Source: Aphanocapsa lilacina HA4352-LM1 (lineage in GTDB: Bacteria > Cyanobacteriota > Cyanobacteriia > Gloeobacterales > Gloeobacteraceae). From it: a stretch of 64,000 nt of DNA. The notes beneath the pieces were generated by a model. The model ran no database searches. It was not told the DNA's origin and saw nothing but the letters and a program-made list of their open reading frames with translations. A program made the translations under genes and the position numbers. Below, piece after piece: positions 1 through 9,294 of the stretch. Positions within the stretch are counted from its first letter, which is position 1. Every line of letters begins with the position of its first letter. The stretch lies in NCBI GenBank assembly GCA_019359725.1, contig JAHHGR010000001.1, positions 124,001-188,000 of the forward strand, in the 5' to 3' direction.

Positions 1-698
1 TCCCAGCCCGCCTGCAGCGGATGGATTTCATAAAAGCGCGACTGCTGATCGCCCTCCCCGGCGGCAGTGGCCGTGATCCCGCCGTGGGTGATCAGGCTTT
101 CGATGTGCAACAGCGCCCCTTCGCTCGACGCAAAGTACTTATCCGTACCCATCAAAAAAATAAAACCCGTCGCCACCTTTACCTCGTTCACCCTGCGCAT
201 CTGCTCCGTGCAGGCCAGCAGCAGATCCACTTTTTTATCCACCGGCACCTCGAAGCTCTCGACGGTGCGCGGCGAGCGGAACTGACCGCGGTGGACAGGC
301 TCAGGAGCGAGCTTGATGGGCGTCTGCTGGGCCAGGGCGCTCGCTTTGGCGATCTCCACCGCCCATCGAGCGGTCTGCTTTGCACTTGCGGGGGTGACAG
401 CGGCGGAACTGGCAAATCCCCAGGCCCCCTTCGCCAGGCAGCGAACCCCAAACCCAAACGTCTGCTCATCGCTCAGTTGCGCCATCCGGTCGTTGCGCGC
501 TACGAGCACCTGCTGGCGCTGCCGGATGAGGCGAATATCGGCATAACTCGCCCCCGCCTGCCGGGCCGCCTTCAGCGCTTCAGCGCACACCTCAGCCGCC
601 CCCACCTGGGCAGCCGCCCCCCGCTGCGGCGCCATCAGCACCGGCGTAGCGGCCAAAAGCCGGAGCAACTGACGACGGGGCAACAGACATCGAGACAT
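1..698 (-). CDS. TldD/PmbA-family protein, 5' part, runs off window
   Basis: The 232 residues visible match the N-terminal half of TldD/PmbA proteins, which act as metal-dependent proteases or protease cofactors (peptide maturation, antitoxin degradation). I see the family-typical ASYADIRLIRQRQQVL segment near residue 40 and a conserved stretch reading GVRCLAKGAWGFASS. Residues 1-30 carry an arginine pair followed by a hydrophobic run (PRRQLLRLLAATPVL), like a Tat signal, so an exported form is possible. That is unusual for TldD and is inference. Start chosen at the first ATG (698); a second ATG lies three codons in. The zinc-binding C-terminal half is outside the window. The gene is divergent from the nitrate operon. 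Confidence 0.75.
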   Translation of the reverse strand, partial: MSRCLLPRRQLLRLLAATPVLMAPQRGAAAQVGAAEVCAEALKAARQAGASYADIRLIRQRQQVLVARNDRMAQLSDEQTFGFGVRCLAKGAWGFASSAAVTPASAKQTARWAVEIAKASALAQQTPIKLAPEPVHRGQFRSPRTVESFEVPVDKKVDLLLACTEQMRRVNEVKVATGFIFLMGTDKYFASSEGALLHIESLITHGGITATAAGEGDQQSRFYEIHPLQAGW

Positions 699-778
699 CG
701 CACCAATCCAGGCAGGCGCCTTATTGTAGGTAATTCAGGCATCAGGTGTCAGGGGAAAACCGTCGATCATCTACTACA

Positions 779-831
779 AAAAGCGGGCTCTTCAGGATAC
801 AAGCCGGCAGGGTCCGGCCCTTCCCGCTTTT
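779..831 (-). other. Long hairpin in the tldD leader / nrtA upstream region
   Basis: AAAAGCGGG (779-787) pairs with CCCGCTTTT (823-831) around a region that holds a second small stem (GCCGG / CCGGC). Read on the minus strand the stem is followed by a run of five T, so it resembles a terminator or attenuator about 80 nt before the TldD-like start. Function unproven. Confidence 0.35.
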
Positions 832-959
832 GCGCACTAAAGATTTTCTGGAAGACGCATCTTTGTGCCTCCAGCCGCCAAGCAGGGCCGACATCCCTGA
901 CGGGCATTCCATGTGGTTATCGGCTTGATAACAAATGTTGCGATCCTAGGATTTTGTGT

Positions 960-1002
960 ATCAGAAAACACGATTGGGGCGCGGTACAGCGTGTTTTCTG
1001 AT
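960..1002 (+). promoter_or_regulatory. Perfect 13-bp inverted repeat upstream of nrtA
   Basis: ATCAGAAAACACG (960-972) recurs as its exact reverse complement at 990-1002, separated by 17 nt; arm centres are 30 bp apart, about three helical turns. It ends 32 nt before the nrtA ATG. It may be an operator for a DNA-looping or tandem-dimer regulator, or an RNA stem in the leader. A GTA-N8-CAC near-match to the NtcA box (GTA-N8-TAC) overlaps the left arm at 958-971, with one mismatch, so NtcA control is only a possibility. A further short inverted repeat, TTATC/GATAA, lies near 917-929. Confidence 0.5.
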
Positions 1003-1034
1003 TGTAAACAAAGCCCAGATTGCAGGCTCCCGTC

Positions 1035-2318
1035 ATGTCTGAAGATACCACCCAGTTCATGCTCACCCGCCGCACGCTCCTCCAGGCGGCGGGGGCGGCC
1101 ACGGTCGGTTCGCTGCTCGCTCCCGGTTACGCGGGGGCGGCCGATGCCCCCGAGACCACCAAAGCCCGGCTCGGCTTTATTTCGCTCAGCGACTGCGCGC
1201 CGCTGGTGATCGCCAAAGAAAAGGGTTTGTTCGACAAATACGGCATGAAGGATGTCGAAGTCGCCAAGCAGGCGTCGTGGGGGGTGACCCGCGACAACCT
1301 CGAACTGGGTGCTGGGGGCGGCGGTATCGACGGCGCCCATATCCTCACGCCGATGGTTTACCTGATTGCCAACGGCAACATCACCAAGGGCGGCAAAAAG
1401 GTGCCCATGTTCGTGCTGGCCAGACTCAACGTCAACGGCCAGGGCATCTCGGTAGCGAGCAAGTACAAGTCCCTCAAGGTGGGCCTCGACGCCGCCCCGA
1501 TGAAAGCAGAAGCGCTCAAGGCCAAATCCAACGGCGATCCGATGACTGTCGCCCAGACTTTCCCGGGCGGCACCCACTGGGCGTGGCTGCGCTACTGGCT
1601 TGCGGCCGGGGGGATTGACCCGGAAACCGACGTCAAGATGATCACGGTGCCGCCCCCGCAGATGGTGGCCAATATGAAGACCGGCGTCACCGACGCCTTT
1701 TGTGTGGGCGAGCCGTGGCACCAGCAGCTCATCAATCAGCAAATCGGCTACACCGCGCTCACGACCGGCCAGATCTGGAACCGCCACCCGGAAAAATCCT
1801 TCGCCCTGCGCGCCGACTACGTCGAGAAGTACCCAAAGGCGACCAAAGCGTTGCTCATGGCGGTACAGGAGGCCCAGATCTGGGCGGACAAAGCCGAGAA
1901 CAAGGACGAACTGGCTCAAATCGTCAGCAAGCGCAGCTGGATAGGCGCCCCGGTCTCGGACATCGTGGCGCGCTACAAGGGCATTTTTGATTTTGGCGAC
2001 GGCCGACCGGTCGAGCGCAACAGCCCCCACGTCATGCAATTTTGGAAAGATTTTGCCTCTTACCCCTACCAGAGCCACGACCTGTGGTTTTTGACCGAGG
2101 ACATCCGCTGGGGCGTCCTGCCCGCCGCCACCGACACCAAAAAGCTGGTGGCTGCGGTCAACCGCGAGGATCTCTGGCGCGAGGCGGCCAAGGCCCTGGG
2201 CCAGCCGGCTCCCAAAGGCACCTCCCGGGGGGTCGAAAAATTCTTCGACGGCGTCACTTTTGATCCGGCCAAGCCGGAAGCGTACCTCAAGAGCGTCAAG
2301 CTCAAGAAACTGGCCTGA
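1035..2318 (+). CDS. nrtA: Nitrate/nitrite ABC transporter substrate-binding protein
   Basis: 427-residue periplasmic binding protein of the NrtA/CmpA family, which captures nitrate/nitrite (NrtA) or bicarbonate (CmpA) outside the membrane. A Tat-like signal is visible (TRRTLLQAAGAATVG), followed by the family opening LGFISLSDCAPLVIAKEKG and the internal block ITVPPPQMVANMKTG. ATG 1035 is chosen; a TTG five codons upstream and an ATG at 1059 are alternatives, and none has a strong Shine-Dalgarno. Bicarbonate specificity cannot be excluded from sequence alone, but narB in the same operon makes nitrate by far the likelier substrate. First gene of a five- or six-gene run on the plus strand. Confidence 0.88.
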   Translation: MSEDTTQFMLTRRTLLQAAGAATVGSLLAPGYAGAADAPETTKARLGFISLSDCAPLVIAKEKGLFDKYGMKDVEVAKQASWGVTRDNLELGAGGGGIDGAHILTPMVYLIANGNITKGGKKVPMFVLARLNVNGQGISVASKYKSLKVGLDAAPMKAEALKAKSNGDPMTVAQTFPGGTHWAWLRYWLAAGGIDPETDVKMITVPPPQMVANMKTGVTDAFCVGEPWHQQLINQQIGYTALTTGQIWNRHPEKSFALRADYVEKYPKATKALLMAVQEAQIWADKAENKDELAQIVSKRSWIGAPVSDIVARYKGIFDFGDGRPVERNSPHVMQFWKDFASYPYQSHDLWFLTEDIRWGVLPAATDTKKLVAAVNREDLWREAAKALGQPAPKGTSRGVEKFFDGVTFDPAKPEAYLKSVKLKKLA

Positions 2319-2350
2319 AGAACCGGGCCTCTCACTCGCGAGAAAGATTC

Positions 2351-3196
2351 ATGACGACGACAAACAAGACGGTTATCGCCCCGGCGCGGGACGAAGCGGC
2401 CGGGAGCACTCCCCAGTTGAAAGCGTTGTTGGAGCGCAGCGGCACCGTGGTGCTGCCGCTCGTCGCAGTGGCGGTTTTTTTGGGCCTCTGGCAAGCGCTC
2501 AGTGCGGCGGGGCTCACCGGGACGCTGCCGGGGCCGCTGCAGGTGGTTCAGGATGTGCAGCCGCTGATTGTGGGCTTTTTTAACAACAGCGAGAACGACG
2601 TCGGCGTTGCCTGGCAGCTCGCCGCCTCACTGCAGCGCGTGGCAATCGGCTACAGCCTGGCGGCGGTGGTCGGCGTCGCGGTGGGCATTTTGATGGGATC
2701 GATGCGGCCCTTCCAGCTTGCCCTGGACCCGATCTTTCAGGTACTGCGCACGATCCCGCCCCTGGCGTGGTTGCCGATTGCCCTGGCGGCCCTCAGCCAG
2801 GCAAACCCGAGCGCCATTTTCGTCATCTTCATCACCGCCGTCTGGCCCATCATCATCAACACCGCCGTCGGCGTGCGCTCCACCCCCCAGGACTACCGCA
2901 ACGTCGCAAGTGTGCTGAAGCTCTCCAAACCCACCTACTTCTTTGAGATCCTGCTGCCTTCGGCGGCCTCCTACATCTTCACCGGCCTGCGCATCGCCGT
3001 GGGCCTCGCCTGGCTTGCGATTGTGGCCGCTGAGATGCTCACCGGCGGCGTCGGCATCGGCTTTTTTATCTGGGATTCCTATAACAGCTCGCGCATGGCC
3101 GACATCATCCTGGCGGTGCTGTGCGTCGGAGTGGTGGGCTTTGTCCTCGACCGGACGATTTACTACGCCGGCCGTCTGCTGGTCGCTTCGGAGTAA
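2351..3196 (+). CDS. nrtB: Nitrate ABC transporter permease
   Basis: 281-residue inner-membrane permease of the NrtB/CmpB/SsuC type. About six hydrophobic segments span residues 35-275, and the EAA-loop region is recognisable around IPPLAWLPIALAALSQANPS, the site that docks the ATPase. It forms the channel for the substrate delivered by NrtA. It begins 32 nt after nrtA and ends 5 nt before nrtC, so co-transcription is near certain. Length is typical for the family. Confidence 0.9.
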   Translation: MTTTNKTVIAPARDEAAGSTPQLKALLERSGTVVLPLVAVAVFLGLWQALSAAGLTGTLPGPLQVVQDVQPLIVGFFNNSENDVGVAWQLAASLQRVAIGYSLAAVVGVAVGILMGSMRPFQLALDPIFQVLRTIPPLAWLPIALAALSQANPSAIFVIFITAVWPIIINTAVGVRSTPQDYRNVASVLKLSKPTYFFEILLPSAASYIFTGLRIAVGLAWLAIVAAEMLTGGVGIGFFIWDSYNSSRMADIILAVLCVGVVGFVLDRTIYYAGRLLVASE

Positions 3197-3201
3197 ATAC
3201 G

Positions 3202-5166
3202 ATGGCTTTTCTTGAAGTTCAAAACGCGGGCAAGACCTTTACTGCTCGGGACGGCTCGCTCTACGAAGCGCTCAAAAACGTCAATCTCCAGATTCAGCAG
3301 GGCGAATTCGTCTCGATCATCGGCCACTCCGGCTGCGGCAAATCGACGCTGCTGAACCTGATTGCCGGGCTGGGGCTGGTCACCGCCGGCCGGGTGGTGG
3401 TGGACGGTGTGGCGGTGAGCGGCCCCGGGCCGGACCGGATGGTCGCCTTTCAGAACCATTCGCTGTTGCCCTGGCTCACGGTGCGCCAGAATATCGCCCT
3501 GGCGGTCAAGGCCGTGCACAAACAGCTCGACGAGACGGCCAGGGGGCGGATTGTCGAAGAACACCTGGAAATGGTGAACCTGCGCGCCGCCGCCGACAAA
3601 AAGCCCGGCCAGATCTCAGGCGGCATGCGCCAGCGGGTGGGTATCGCTCGGGCGCTCGCCACCCGGCCGAAGGTGCTGCTCTTGGATGAACCCTTCGGCG
3701 CCCTCGACGCGCTGACGCGCGGACGACTGCAGGAGCAGCTGCTCAAGATTTGGGAAGCCCACCGGCTCACGGTGGTGATGGTCACCCACGACGTCGAAGA
3801 GGCACTCCTGCTCTCAGACCGGATCGTGATGATGAGCAACGGTCCGGCGGCGAACGTCGCCGAGGTGATGAGCGTCGAACTGCCCCGGCCCCGCACGCGC
3901 ATGGAGGTGATCAACAACCCCCACTACTACCGCCAGCGCAACGAACTGCTGTATTTCCTCAACAAGGCCAAAAAGGCAGCCCAGGGCGGTCCTGCCAAGG
4001 CTCGACCCGCTGCAACCGAGCGCTGTGACCTCGAAAGGACCGCCCTGGCGGTGGGCTTCGTGCCCCTCTCCGACTGTGCGCCGCTGGTGATTGCCCAGGA
4101 GAAGGGCTTTTTTGCCCGCCACGGCCTGCAAGTCACCCTTTCGCGCGAACCGAGCTGGAAGGCCATCCTCGAAGGACTGGTCGAAGAACGCCTCGATGCC
4201 GCCCAGATCGTCGCCCCGATGGCCTTCGCCGGTATGCTGGGGGGGGCTGGCGTGCCCCTGGTGGCCTCGCTGGATCTCACCCGCAACGGCAACGCCGTCA
4301 CCTTGCACCGCCGCTACTGGGATCAAGGCGTGCGCGACCGCGAAGGGTTCGCCCGCCTCATCAAAGCCGGGGGCGAAGAGCGGCGACCCGTGCTGGGCGT
4401 CGTCCACAGGAGCTCGATGCACAACCTGCTGCTGCGCGATTGGCTGGCGGGAGTGGGCATCGACCCGGAGCGGGATGTGGATCTAGTTGTGATTCCGCCG
4501 CCGCAGATGGTGGCCAATCTGCAGGCGGGCAACATCGACGGCTACTGCACCGGTGAGCCGTGGAACGCCCGCGCCGTTCACGAAGGACTCGGCTTCGTAC
4601 CCGCCACCAGCCTCGATCTGTGGTCCGGCCACCTCGAAAAAGTGCTGGGCGTGCGCGAAGCCTGGGCCGCGGCCCACCCGAAGACGCACCTGGCGCTGGT
4701 CGGAGCGCTCATCGAAGCCTGCCGCTATGCGGCCGACCCGGCCCACCGCGAGGAGGTCATCCGCCTAGTCTGCGCCAAACAGTACGTCAACGCCGACCCG
4801 GCCTACGCTGCGATGGGACTTTCGGGCACCTACGACCGCGGCTTCGGCGCCCCCGAGCGCCTCGAAGATTTCAACCGCTTCGACGGCTGGAGCGCCAATC
4901 CCACCGAAAGGCTGTGGATCCTCACCCAGCTGGCCCGCTGGGGAATGGTCGCCTTCCCGACCCGCTGGCGCACCGCCGTCGAGCGCGTCTGGCGCGACGA
5001 ACCCGCCCGCGAAGCGTGCGCCCAACTGGGGCTTGCAGTCCCGCCAGAACCGGTCTATCGGCCTTTGACCCTGCCCGGGGGCGACATCCTCGATCCTGAC
5101 GACCCGACCGGTTTTATCGAACGCTTCGCCATCCGCCAATCCGACCGAACGCTCAACGCCGTCTAA
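3202..5166 (+). CDS. nrtC: Nitrate transporter ATPase fused to a NrtA-like domain
   Basis: 654-residue NrtC-type fusion. Residues 1-260 are an ABC ATPase: Walker [10 protein letters not shown], signature SGGMRQRVGIARALA, Walker [15 protein letters not shown]. From about residue 280 to the end runs a second copy of the substrate-binding fold (VGFVPLSDCAPLVIAQEKG, VVIPPPQMVANLQAGNIDG), clearly homologous to NrtA but with no signal peptide, so it sits in the cytoplasm. In the characterised cyanobacterial NrtC this domain mediates ammonium-triggered inhibition of uptake; CmpC has an equivalent. Start at ATG 3202, preceded by GGAG. Pairs with NrtD as an asymmetric ATPase dimer. Confidence 0.92.
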   Translation: MAFLEVQNAGKTFTARDGSLYEALKNVNLQIQQGEFVSIIGHSGCGKSTLLNLIAGLGLVTAGRVVVDGVAVSGPGPDRMVAFQNHSLLPWLTVRQNIALAVKAVHKQLDETARGRIVEEHLEMVNLRAAADKKPGQISGGMRQRVGIARALATRPKVLLLDEPFGALDALTRGRLQEQLLKIWEAHRLTVVMVTHDVEEALLLSDRIVMMSNGPAANVAEVMSVELPRPRTRMEVINNPHYYRQRNELLYFLNKAKKAAQGGPAKARPAATERCDLERTALAVGFVPLSDCAPLVIAQEKGFFARHGLQVTLSREPSWKAILEGLVEERLDAAQIVAPMAFAGMLGGAGVPLVASLDLTRNGNAVTLHRRYWDQGVRDREGFARLIKAGGEERRPVLGVVHRSSMHNLLLRDWLAGVGIDPERDVDLVVIPPPQMVANLQAGNIDGYCTGEPWNARAVHEGLGFVPATSLDLWSGHLEKVLGVREAWAAAHPKTHLALVGALIEACRYAADPAHREEVIRLVCAKQYVNADPAYAAMGLSGTYDRGFGAPERLEDFNRFDGWSANPTERLWILTQLARWGMVAFPTRWRTAVERVWRDEPAREACAQLGLAVPPEPVYRPLTLPGGDILDPDDPTGFIERFAIRQSDRTLNAV

Positions 5167-5180
5167 CCCCATCCGCCAAT

Positions 5181-5978
5181 ATGATTCAGCCCTTTCTCGA
5201 ATTGAGTTATATCTCCAAAGCTTTCCCGACACCCAAAGGGCCGTTCGTGGCCCTCAAAGACGTCGCCCTCAAAATCCGCAAAGGCGAATTTGTCGCCCTA
5301 TTGGGCCACTCCGGCTGCGGCAAATCGACCCTGCTCAACATCGTGGCGGGCCTCAGCCAGGCCAGTGCGGGCGGGGTGATTCTTGAAGGCAAAGAAACCG
5401 ACCAGCCCGGCCCCGACCGGATGGTCGTCTTTCAAAACTACGCGCTGCTGCCGTGGCTCACCGCCTACGAGAACGTTTTTCTGGCGGTGCGCTCGACGAT
5501 GCCCGGCGCGCCCGAAAGCGAAAGGCGTTCGGTGGCCGAGCGCTACTTGGCCCTGGTCGGGCTTGCCGCCAAGGCCGACAAGCGCCCGGGGGAGATTTCG
5601 GGCGGCCAGAAGCAGCGGGTCTCCATCGCCCGCGCCCTCGCCACCCGGCCGAAGGTGCTGCTCTTGGACGAACCCTTCGGCGCCCTCGACGCCCTGACCC
5701 GCGAGGAGATGCAGGAGGAAGTCCTCAAGATTTGGGAAGCCGACCGCACGACGGTCCTGATGGTCACCCACGAAATCGACGAAGCGATCTTGATGGCCGA
5801 CCGGATCGTAATGATGACCAACGGTCCTGCCGCCACGATCGGCGAAGTTTTCGAGGTGCCCTTCGCCCGGCCGCGCTCGCGCGCCGAGATCCTCGAAGAT
5901 CCGGCTTACTACACCCTCAGAAACCGCATCCTCGCATTTCTCTACGACCGCTTTGGAGAACCCGTCCTTGCCGACTGA
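5181..5978 (+). CDS. nrtD: Nitrate transporter ATPase
   Basis: 265-residue ABC ATPase without an extra domain: Walker [11 protein letters not shown]-loop [12 protein letters not shown], signature [15 protein letters not shown], Walker [15 protein letters not shown]. It is the partner of the NrtC fusion, energising NrtB. The nucleotide sequence around the Walker B motif is almost identical to that of nrtC, which suggests a duplication or recent gene conversion. Its last codons overlap the start of narB (stop at 5976-5978), consistent with translational coupling. Confidence 0.92.
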   Translation: MIQPFLELSYISKAFPTPKGPFVALKDVALKIRKGEFVALLGHSGCGKSTLLNIVAGLSQASAGGVILEGKETDQPGPDRMVVFQNYALLPWLTAYENVFLAVRSTMPGAPESERRSVAERYLALVGLAAKADKRPGEISGGQKQRVSIARALATRPKVLLLDEPFGALDALTREEMQEEVLKIWEADRTTVLMVTHEIDEAILMADRIVMMTNGPAATIGEVFEVPFARPRSRAEILEDPAYYTLRNRILAFLYDRFGEPVLAD

Positions 5979-8046
5979 CACGCTGGCGAAGACCCTCTGT
6001 CCTTACTGTGGTGTGGGCTGCGGCCTGGAGGTGACCACCGGTGCGCGCGTGCGCGGCGACCGGGCCCACCCCTCCACGCTGGGCATGGTCTGCGTCAAGG
6101 GGGCGACCGTCCTCGAATCGATCCCCAAGGACCGCCTGCTCCACCCGATGGTGCGCGCCAGCCTCGATGCACCCTTCCGGCAGGTGAGTTGGGAAGAAGC
6201 GCTCAATCTGGTGGTGAAGCACTTGCGCGCCGCTTCCCCGGACAGCCGCTGCTTCTACGGCTCCGGGCAATTTGCCACAGAAGACTATTACGTCGCCCAG
6301 AAACTCTTCAAAGGCTGCCTGAGAAGCAACCACATCGACGCCAACTCGCGACTTTGCATGTCCTCGGCGGTGTCGGGCTATATGCAGAGCCTGGGAAGCG
6401 ACGGTCCGCCCGCCTGCTACGACGATCTCAATCTGGCCGATTGCGTCTTCCTGGTGGGCACCAACACCGCCGAATGCCACCCGGTGCTCTTCAACCGCCT
6501 GCTCAAACACCGCAAACAAGATCTTGGCTCCCGGCTGGTGGTGGTCGATCCGCGCGCCACCCCCACCGCCAAGGCAGCAGATCTGCACCTGGCTATCCGA
6601 CCGGGAACGGACATTGATCTATTCAACGGCATCGCCCACCTGATCTTGCAGTGGGAGCGCGCCGATAGACGCTTCATCGACGCCCACACCCAGGGCTTCG
6701 AGGCGATGGCCGAGGTGGTGCGCCACTACCCGCCCGAGGCGGTCGCCCGCCGCTGCGCGATCTCCACCGCCGCCCTCGAACTGGCGGCCCGCCTGTGGGT
6801 AAATTCGGCGCGCGTTCTATCGCTGTGGTCGATGGGAATCAACCAGTCGATCGAAGGCACCGCCAAGGTGCGCGCCCTGATTAACCTGCACCTGCTCACC
6901 GCTCAGATCGGCCGACCCGGCACCGGTCCCTTCTCGCTCACCGGCCAGCCCAACGCCATGGGCGGGCGCGAGGCGGGCGGATTGTCGCAATTGCTTCCCG
7001 GTTACCGCAGCGTCCTAGACCCCGAGCACCGTGGGCAAGTCGAAGCACACTGGCGATTGCCGCCCGGCAGCATTGCACCCCGGCCGGGGCGCACCGCCTG
7101 GGAGATGATCGAGGCGCTGGAGGCGGATGCCGTCGAAGTCTTCTGGATCGCCGCCACCAATCCGGCGGTGAGCCTGCCGGATCTGGAGCGCACCAAAGCC
7201 GCCCTGCGGCGCTCGCCTTTTACGGTCTACCAGGACTGCTACTATCCCACCGAGACGGCCCAATACGCCCACCTCTTGCTGCCTGCCACCCAGTGGAGCG
7301 AAAAGACCGGCACGATGACCAACTCCGAGCGCCGCGTCACCCTCTGCCCGGCTTTTCACCCCGCCCCGGGCGAAGCGCGCGACGACTGGCAAATTTTTGC
7401 CGAGGTCGGCCGCCGTCTGGGTTTTGCCGAGCAGTTCGCCTTTGCCGACGCTGCGGCGGTCTTCGCCGAATTTGCCGCCCTCACCCGGGGGCGCCCCTGC
7501 GAGATGACCGGCATCTCCCACGAGCGCCTGGAGCGCGAGGGGCCTTTGCAGTGGCCCTGCCCGGCGGGTTCGGCGGGCACCGCGCGGCTTTACACCGATT
7601 GGCACTTTGCGACACCCGACGCGCGCGCCCGCTTCGCCGCCTGCCACGCCCGGGGCCTGGCCGAACCCCCCGACCCCGAGTATCCGTTTGTGCTCATCAA
7701 CGGCCGCCTCTACGGCCACTGGCACACCTTGACGCGCACCGGCCGCATCGAGAAACTGCGCAATCTCTACCCCGAGCCGTTTCTCGAAATCCACCCCCGC
7801 GACGCGGGCAAACTCGGCCTCGCCGAGGGCGACCGGGTGGAGGTGCGCTCGCGCCGGGGCGCCGTCCGCCTGCCGGCTCGCCTCACCCTGGCGGTGGCGC
7901 CGGGGACGGTCTTTGTGCCCATGCACTGGGGAGCGCTCTGGGCGGAGGCGGCCGAGGTCAACGCCCTCACCCACCCCGAATCGGATCCGATTTCGGGTCA
8001 GCCGGAAGTCAAAAGCTGTGCGGTACAGCTTTCGGCGCTGCCTTGA
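5968..8046 (+). CDS. narB: Ferredoxin-type assimilatory nitrate reductase
   Basis: 692-residue molybdopterin enzyme that reduces nitrate to nitrite with ferredoxin as donor, in the cytoplasm. The N-terminal [4Fe-4S] motif is plain ([12 protein letters not shown] then GMVCVKG). The Mo-bis-MGD segments [16 protein letters not shown] and [15 protein letters not shown] follow, and a C-terminal molydopterin-dinucleotide domain ([18 protein letters not shown]) closes it. I place the start at TTG 5968, seven bases after GGAGAA (5955-5960), inside the nrtD coding end; a TTG at 5953 is possible but less well spaced. No FAD or NADH domain is present, matching cyanobacterial NarB. nirA is not in this operon. 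Confidence 0.93.
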   Translation: MPTDTLAKTLCPYCGVGCGLEVTTGARVRGDRAHPSTLGMVCVKGATVLESIPKDRLLHPMVRASLDAPFRQVSWEEALNLVVKHLRAASPDSRCFYGSGQFATEDYYVAQKLFKGCLRSNHIDANSRLCMSSAVSGYMQSLGSDGPPACYDDLNLADCVFLVGTNTAECHPVLFNRLLKHRKQDLGSRLVVVDPRATPTAKAADLHLAIRPGTDIDLFNGIAHLILQWERADRRFIDAHTQGFEAMAEVVRHYPPEAVARRCAISTAALELAARLWVNSARVLSLWSMGINQSIEGTAKVRALINLHLLTAQIGRPGTGPFSLTGQPNAMGGREAGGLSQLLPGYRSVLDPEHRGQVEAHWRLPPGSIAPRPGRTAWEMIEALEADAVEVFWIAATNPAVSLPDLERTKAALRRSPFTVYQDCYYPTETAQYAHLLLPATQWSEKTGTMTNSERRVTLCPAFHPAPGEARDDWQIFAEVGRRLGFAEQFAFADAAAVFAEFAALTRGRPCEMTGISHERLEREGPLQWPCPAGSAGTARLYTDWHFATPDARARFAACHARGLAEPPDPEYPFVLINGRLYGHWHTLTRTGRIEKLRNLYPEPFLEIHPRDAGKLGLAEGDRVEVRSRRGAVRLPARLTLAVAPGTVFVPMHWGALWAEAAEVNALTHPESDPISGQPEVKSCAVQLSALP

Positions 8047-8080
8047 GGAAGTTTGTCGAGTGTTGATGGAGGTGACCGCG

Positions 8081-8488
8081 ATGGCCTTGCAGGTGAAGCT
8101 GTTGGAACAGAGCTTTGAAGGCGTTAAACCGAACGCCGACGCCTTTGCCGCCAGCTTTTACGGCAATCTTTTTGCGGATTTTCCGCAGACGCAGGCGCTG
8201 TTTGCCCACAGCGACATGGAAGCCCAGCAGCAGAAATTGCTCGCCTCGCTGGTGCTGGTGGTCGAAAACCTGCGCCAGCCCCAGGTACTCAGCGAAGCCC
8301 TGCAGAGCCTGGGCAACCGCCATGCGAACTACGGCATCGTTCCTGAGCACTACCCGATGGTGGGCACTTCACTGCTCAAGACGTTCGAAACTTACCTGGG
8401 CGACGCCTGGACCCCCGAGGTCAAACAAGCCTGGGTGGATGCTTACGGTGCCATCACCGGGCTGATGCTCACCGGGGCCGAAAGCTGA
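8081..8488 (+). CDS. Single-domain globin (flavohemoglobin-type heme domain)
   Basis: 135 residues matching the heme domain of flavohemoglobins, without the reductase domains. The proximal-histidine block is clear (GNRHANYGIVPEHYPMVG), as is the C-terminal helix (TPEVKQAWVDAYGAITGLM). ATG 8081 is preceded by GGAGG with 8-nt spacing. It lies 34 nt after narB on the same strand and is probably the last gene of the nitrate operon. Such globins bind O2 and NO; a role in removing nitric oxide formed from nitrite during nitrate assimilation is a reasonable inference, and O2 handling is the alternative. Confidence 0.85.
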   Translation: MALQVKLLEQSFEGVKPNADAFAASFYGNLFADFPQTQALFAHSDMEAQQQKLLASLVLVVENLRQPQVLSEALQSLGNRHANYGIVPEHYPMVGTSLLKTFETYLGDAWTPEVKQAWVDAYGAITGLMLTGAES

Positions 8489-8520
8489 GTTGCAAGACGG
8501 TAGCCAAAGAATTCTAACGT

Positions 8521-9201
8521 TCAGTTGGCCTCCCCGGGCAGCCGTTGCAAGGCGTGGGCGGCGGCCTCGGCCACCTTGGGGTCGCTGTCCTTGACCAGGT
8601 ATATGAGGGGGGAGCGGACGGCCGGATCGCCCAGCCGACCCAGGGCGTGGGCCAGGCGGCGGCGCACCTCCGCCTGCGGGTGGCCGACAAAAGGCAGCAG
8701 CCGCTCGACGGCCAGGGGATTTGCCAGAGCGCCCAGGGCAGTGATCGCGGCGTCGCGGGTCATCTCTTCGGGGCTGGCGAGGGCGTCGCACAGCACGTCG
8801 AAGGCGCGCGCCTCGCCCAGTTGGCCCAGGGCGACGACGGCGCTGTAGCGCACGATCCAGTCGGTATCTTCGCGGTAGACCCGCTCCAGCACCTCGAAGG
8901 CGCGCGCCTCGCCCAAGGCTCCGAGCGATCCGGCCGCCTCGGCGCGCACCGAGCCCACCGCGTCGAGCGCAGCCATGTCTGCCAGGGTCTCGAAGCAGCC
9001 GGGGGCTTTTTGTTTACCCAAGCCCACCGCCGCGTAGACGCGCACCAGCGAGGAAGAATCTTGTGCCGCCTGCTGCAACAATGGCGCCGCCTCCTCGGGC
9101 GCCAGAAAGCGCAAATCGAGGGCAGCGGCGATCCGCTCGCCGACGACGTCACTGGCAAGCCGGGCGCGCAACTGATCCGCCGAATTTTCCATGGGCTCCA
9201 T
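8521..9201 (-). CDS. HEAT-repeat protein
   Basis: 226 residues built of about six HEAT/PBS-lyase-like helical pairs of roughly 31 residues, with recurring signatures such as VRYSAVVALGQLGEARAF and VRRRLAHALGRLGDPAV. Similar repeats make up the phycobilin lyases CpcE/PecE and NblB, but nothing here assigns a substrate. It is a soluble scaffold-type protein by composition. Start at ATG 9201; ATG 9192 is three codons in and equally possible. The long open frame continues upstream without family similarity. It converges on the globin gene and diverges from the DUF3598 gene. Confidence 0.75.
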   Translation of the reverse strand: MEPMENSADQLRARLASDVVGERIAAALDLRFLAPEEAAPLLQQAAQDSSSLVRVYAAVGLGKQKAPGCFETLADMAALDAVGSVRAEAAGSLGALGEARAFEVLERVYREDTDWIVRYSAVVALGQLGEARAFDVLCDALASPEEMTRDAAITALGALANPLAVERLLPFVGHPQAEVRRRLAHALGRLGDPAVRSPLIYLVKDSDPKVAEAAAHALQRLPGEAN

Positions 9202-9294
9202 CCCAACCGGGGAGCGCAGTATGCGGGCAATGCTATCACGCACTGCGCGGCCGGGATCACGTGGGACAATGGGGGCGCCCGGTTGGTGCAAGCC

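Noticed and set aside
21-1001. Long plus-strand open frame at the window start
   Set aside because: It is antisense to the TldD-like gene, whose minus-strand translation gives clear family similarity; the plus frame has none.
1035-5978. Bicarbonate transporter (cmpABCD) instead of nrtABCD
   Set aside because: The families are close, but narB is coupled to the last transporter gene, which makes nitrate the better call. Not strictly excluded.
8545-9294. N-terminal extension of the DUF3598 protein by 250 codons
   Set aside because: That part is antisense to the HEAT-repeat gene and shows no family similarity; the real start is ATG 9295.
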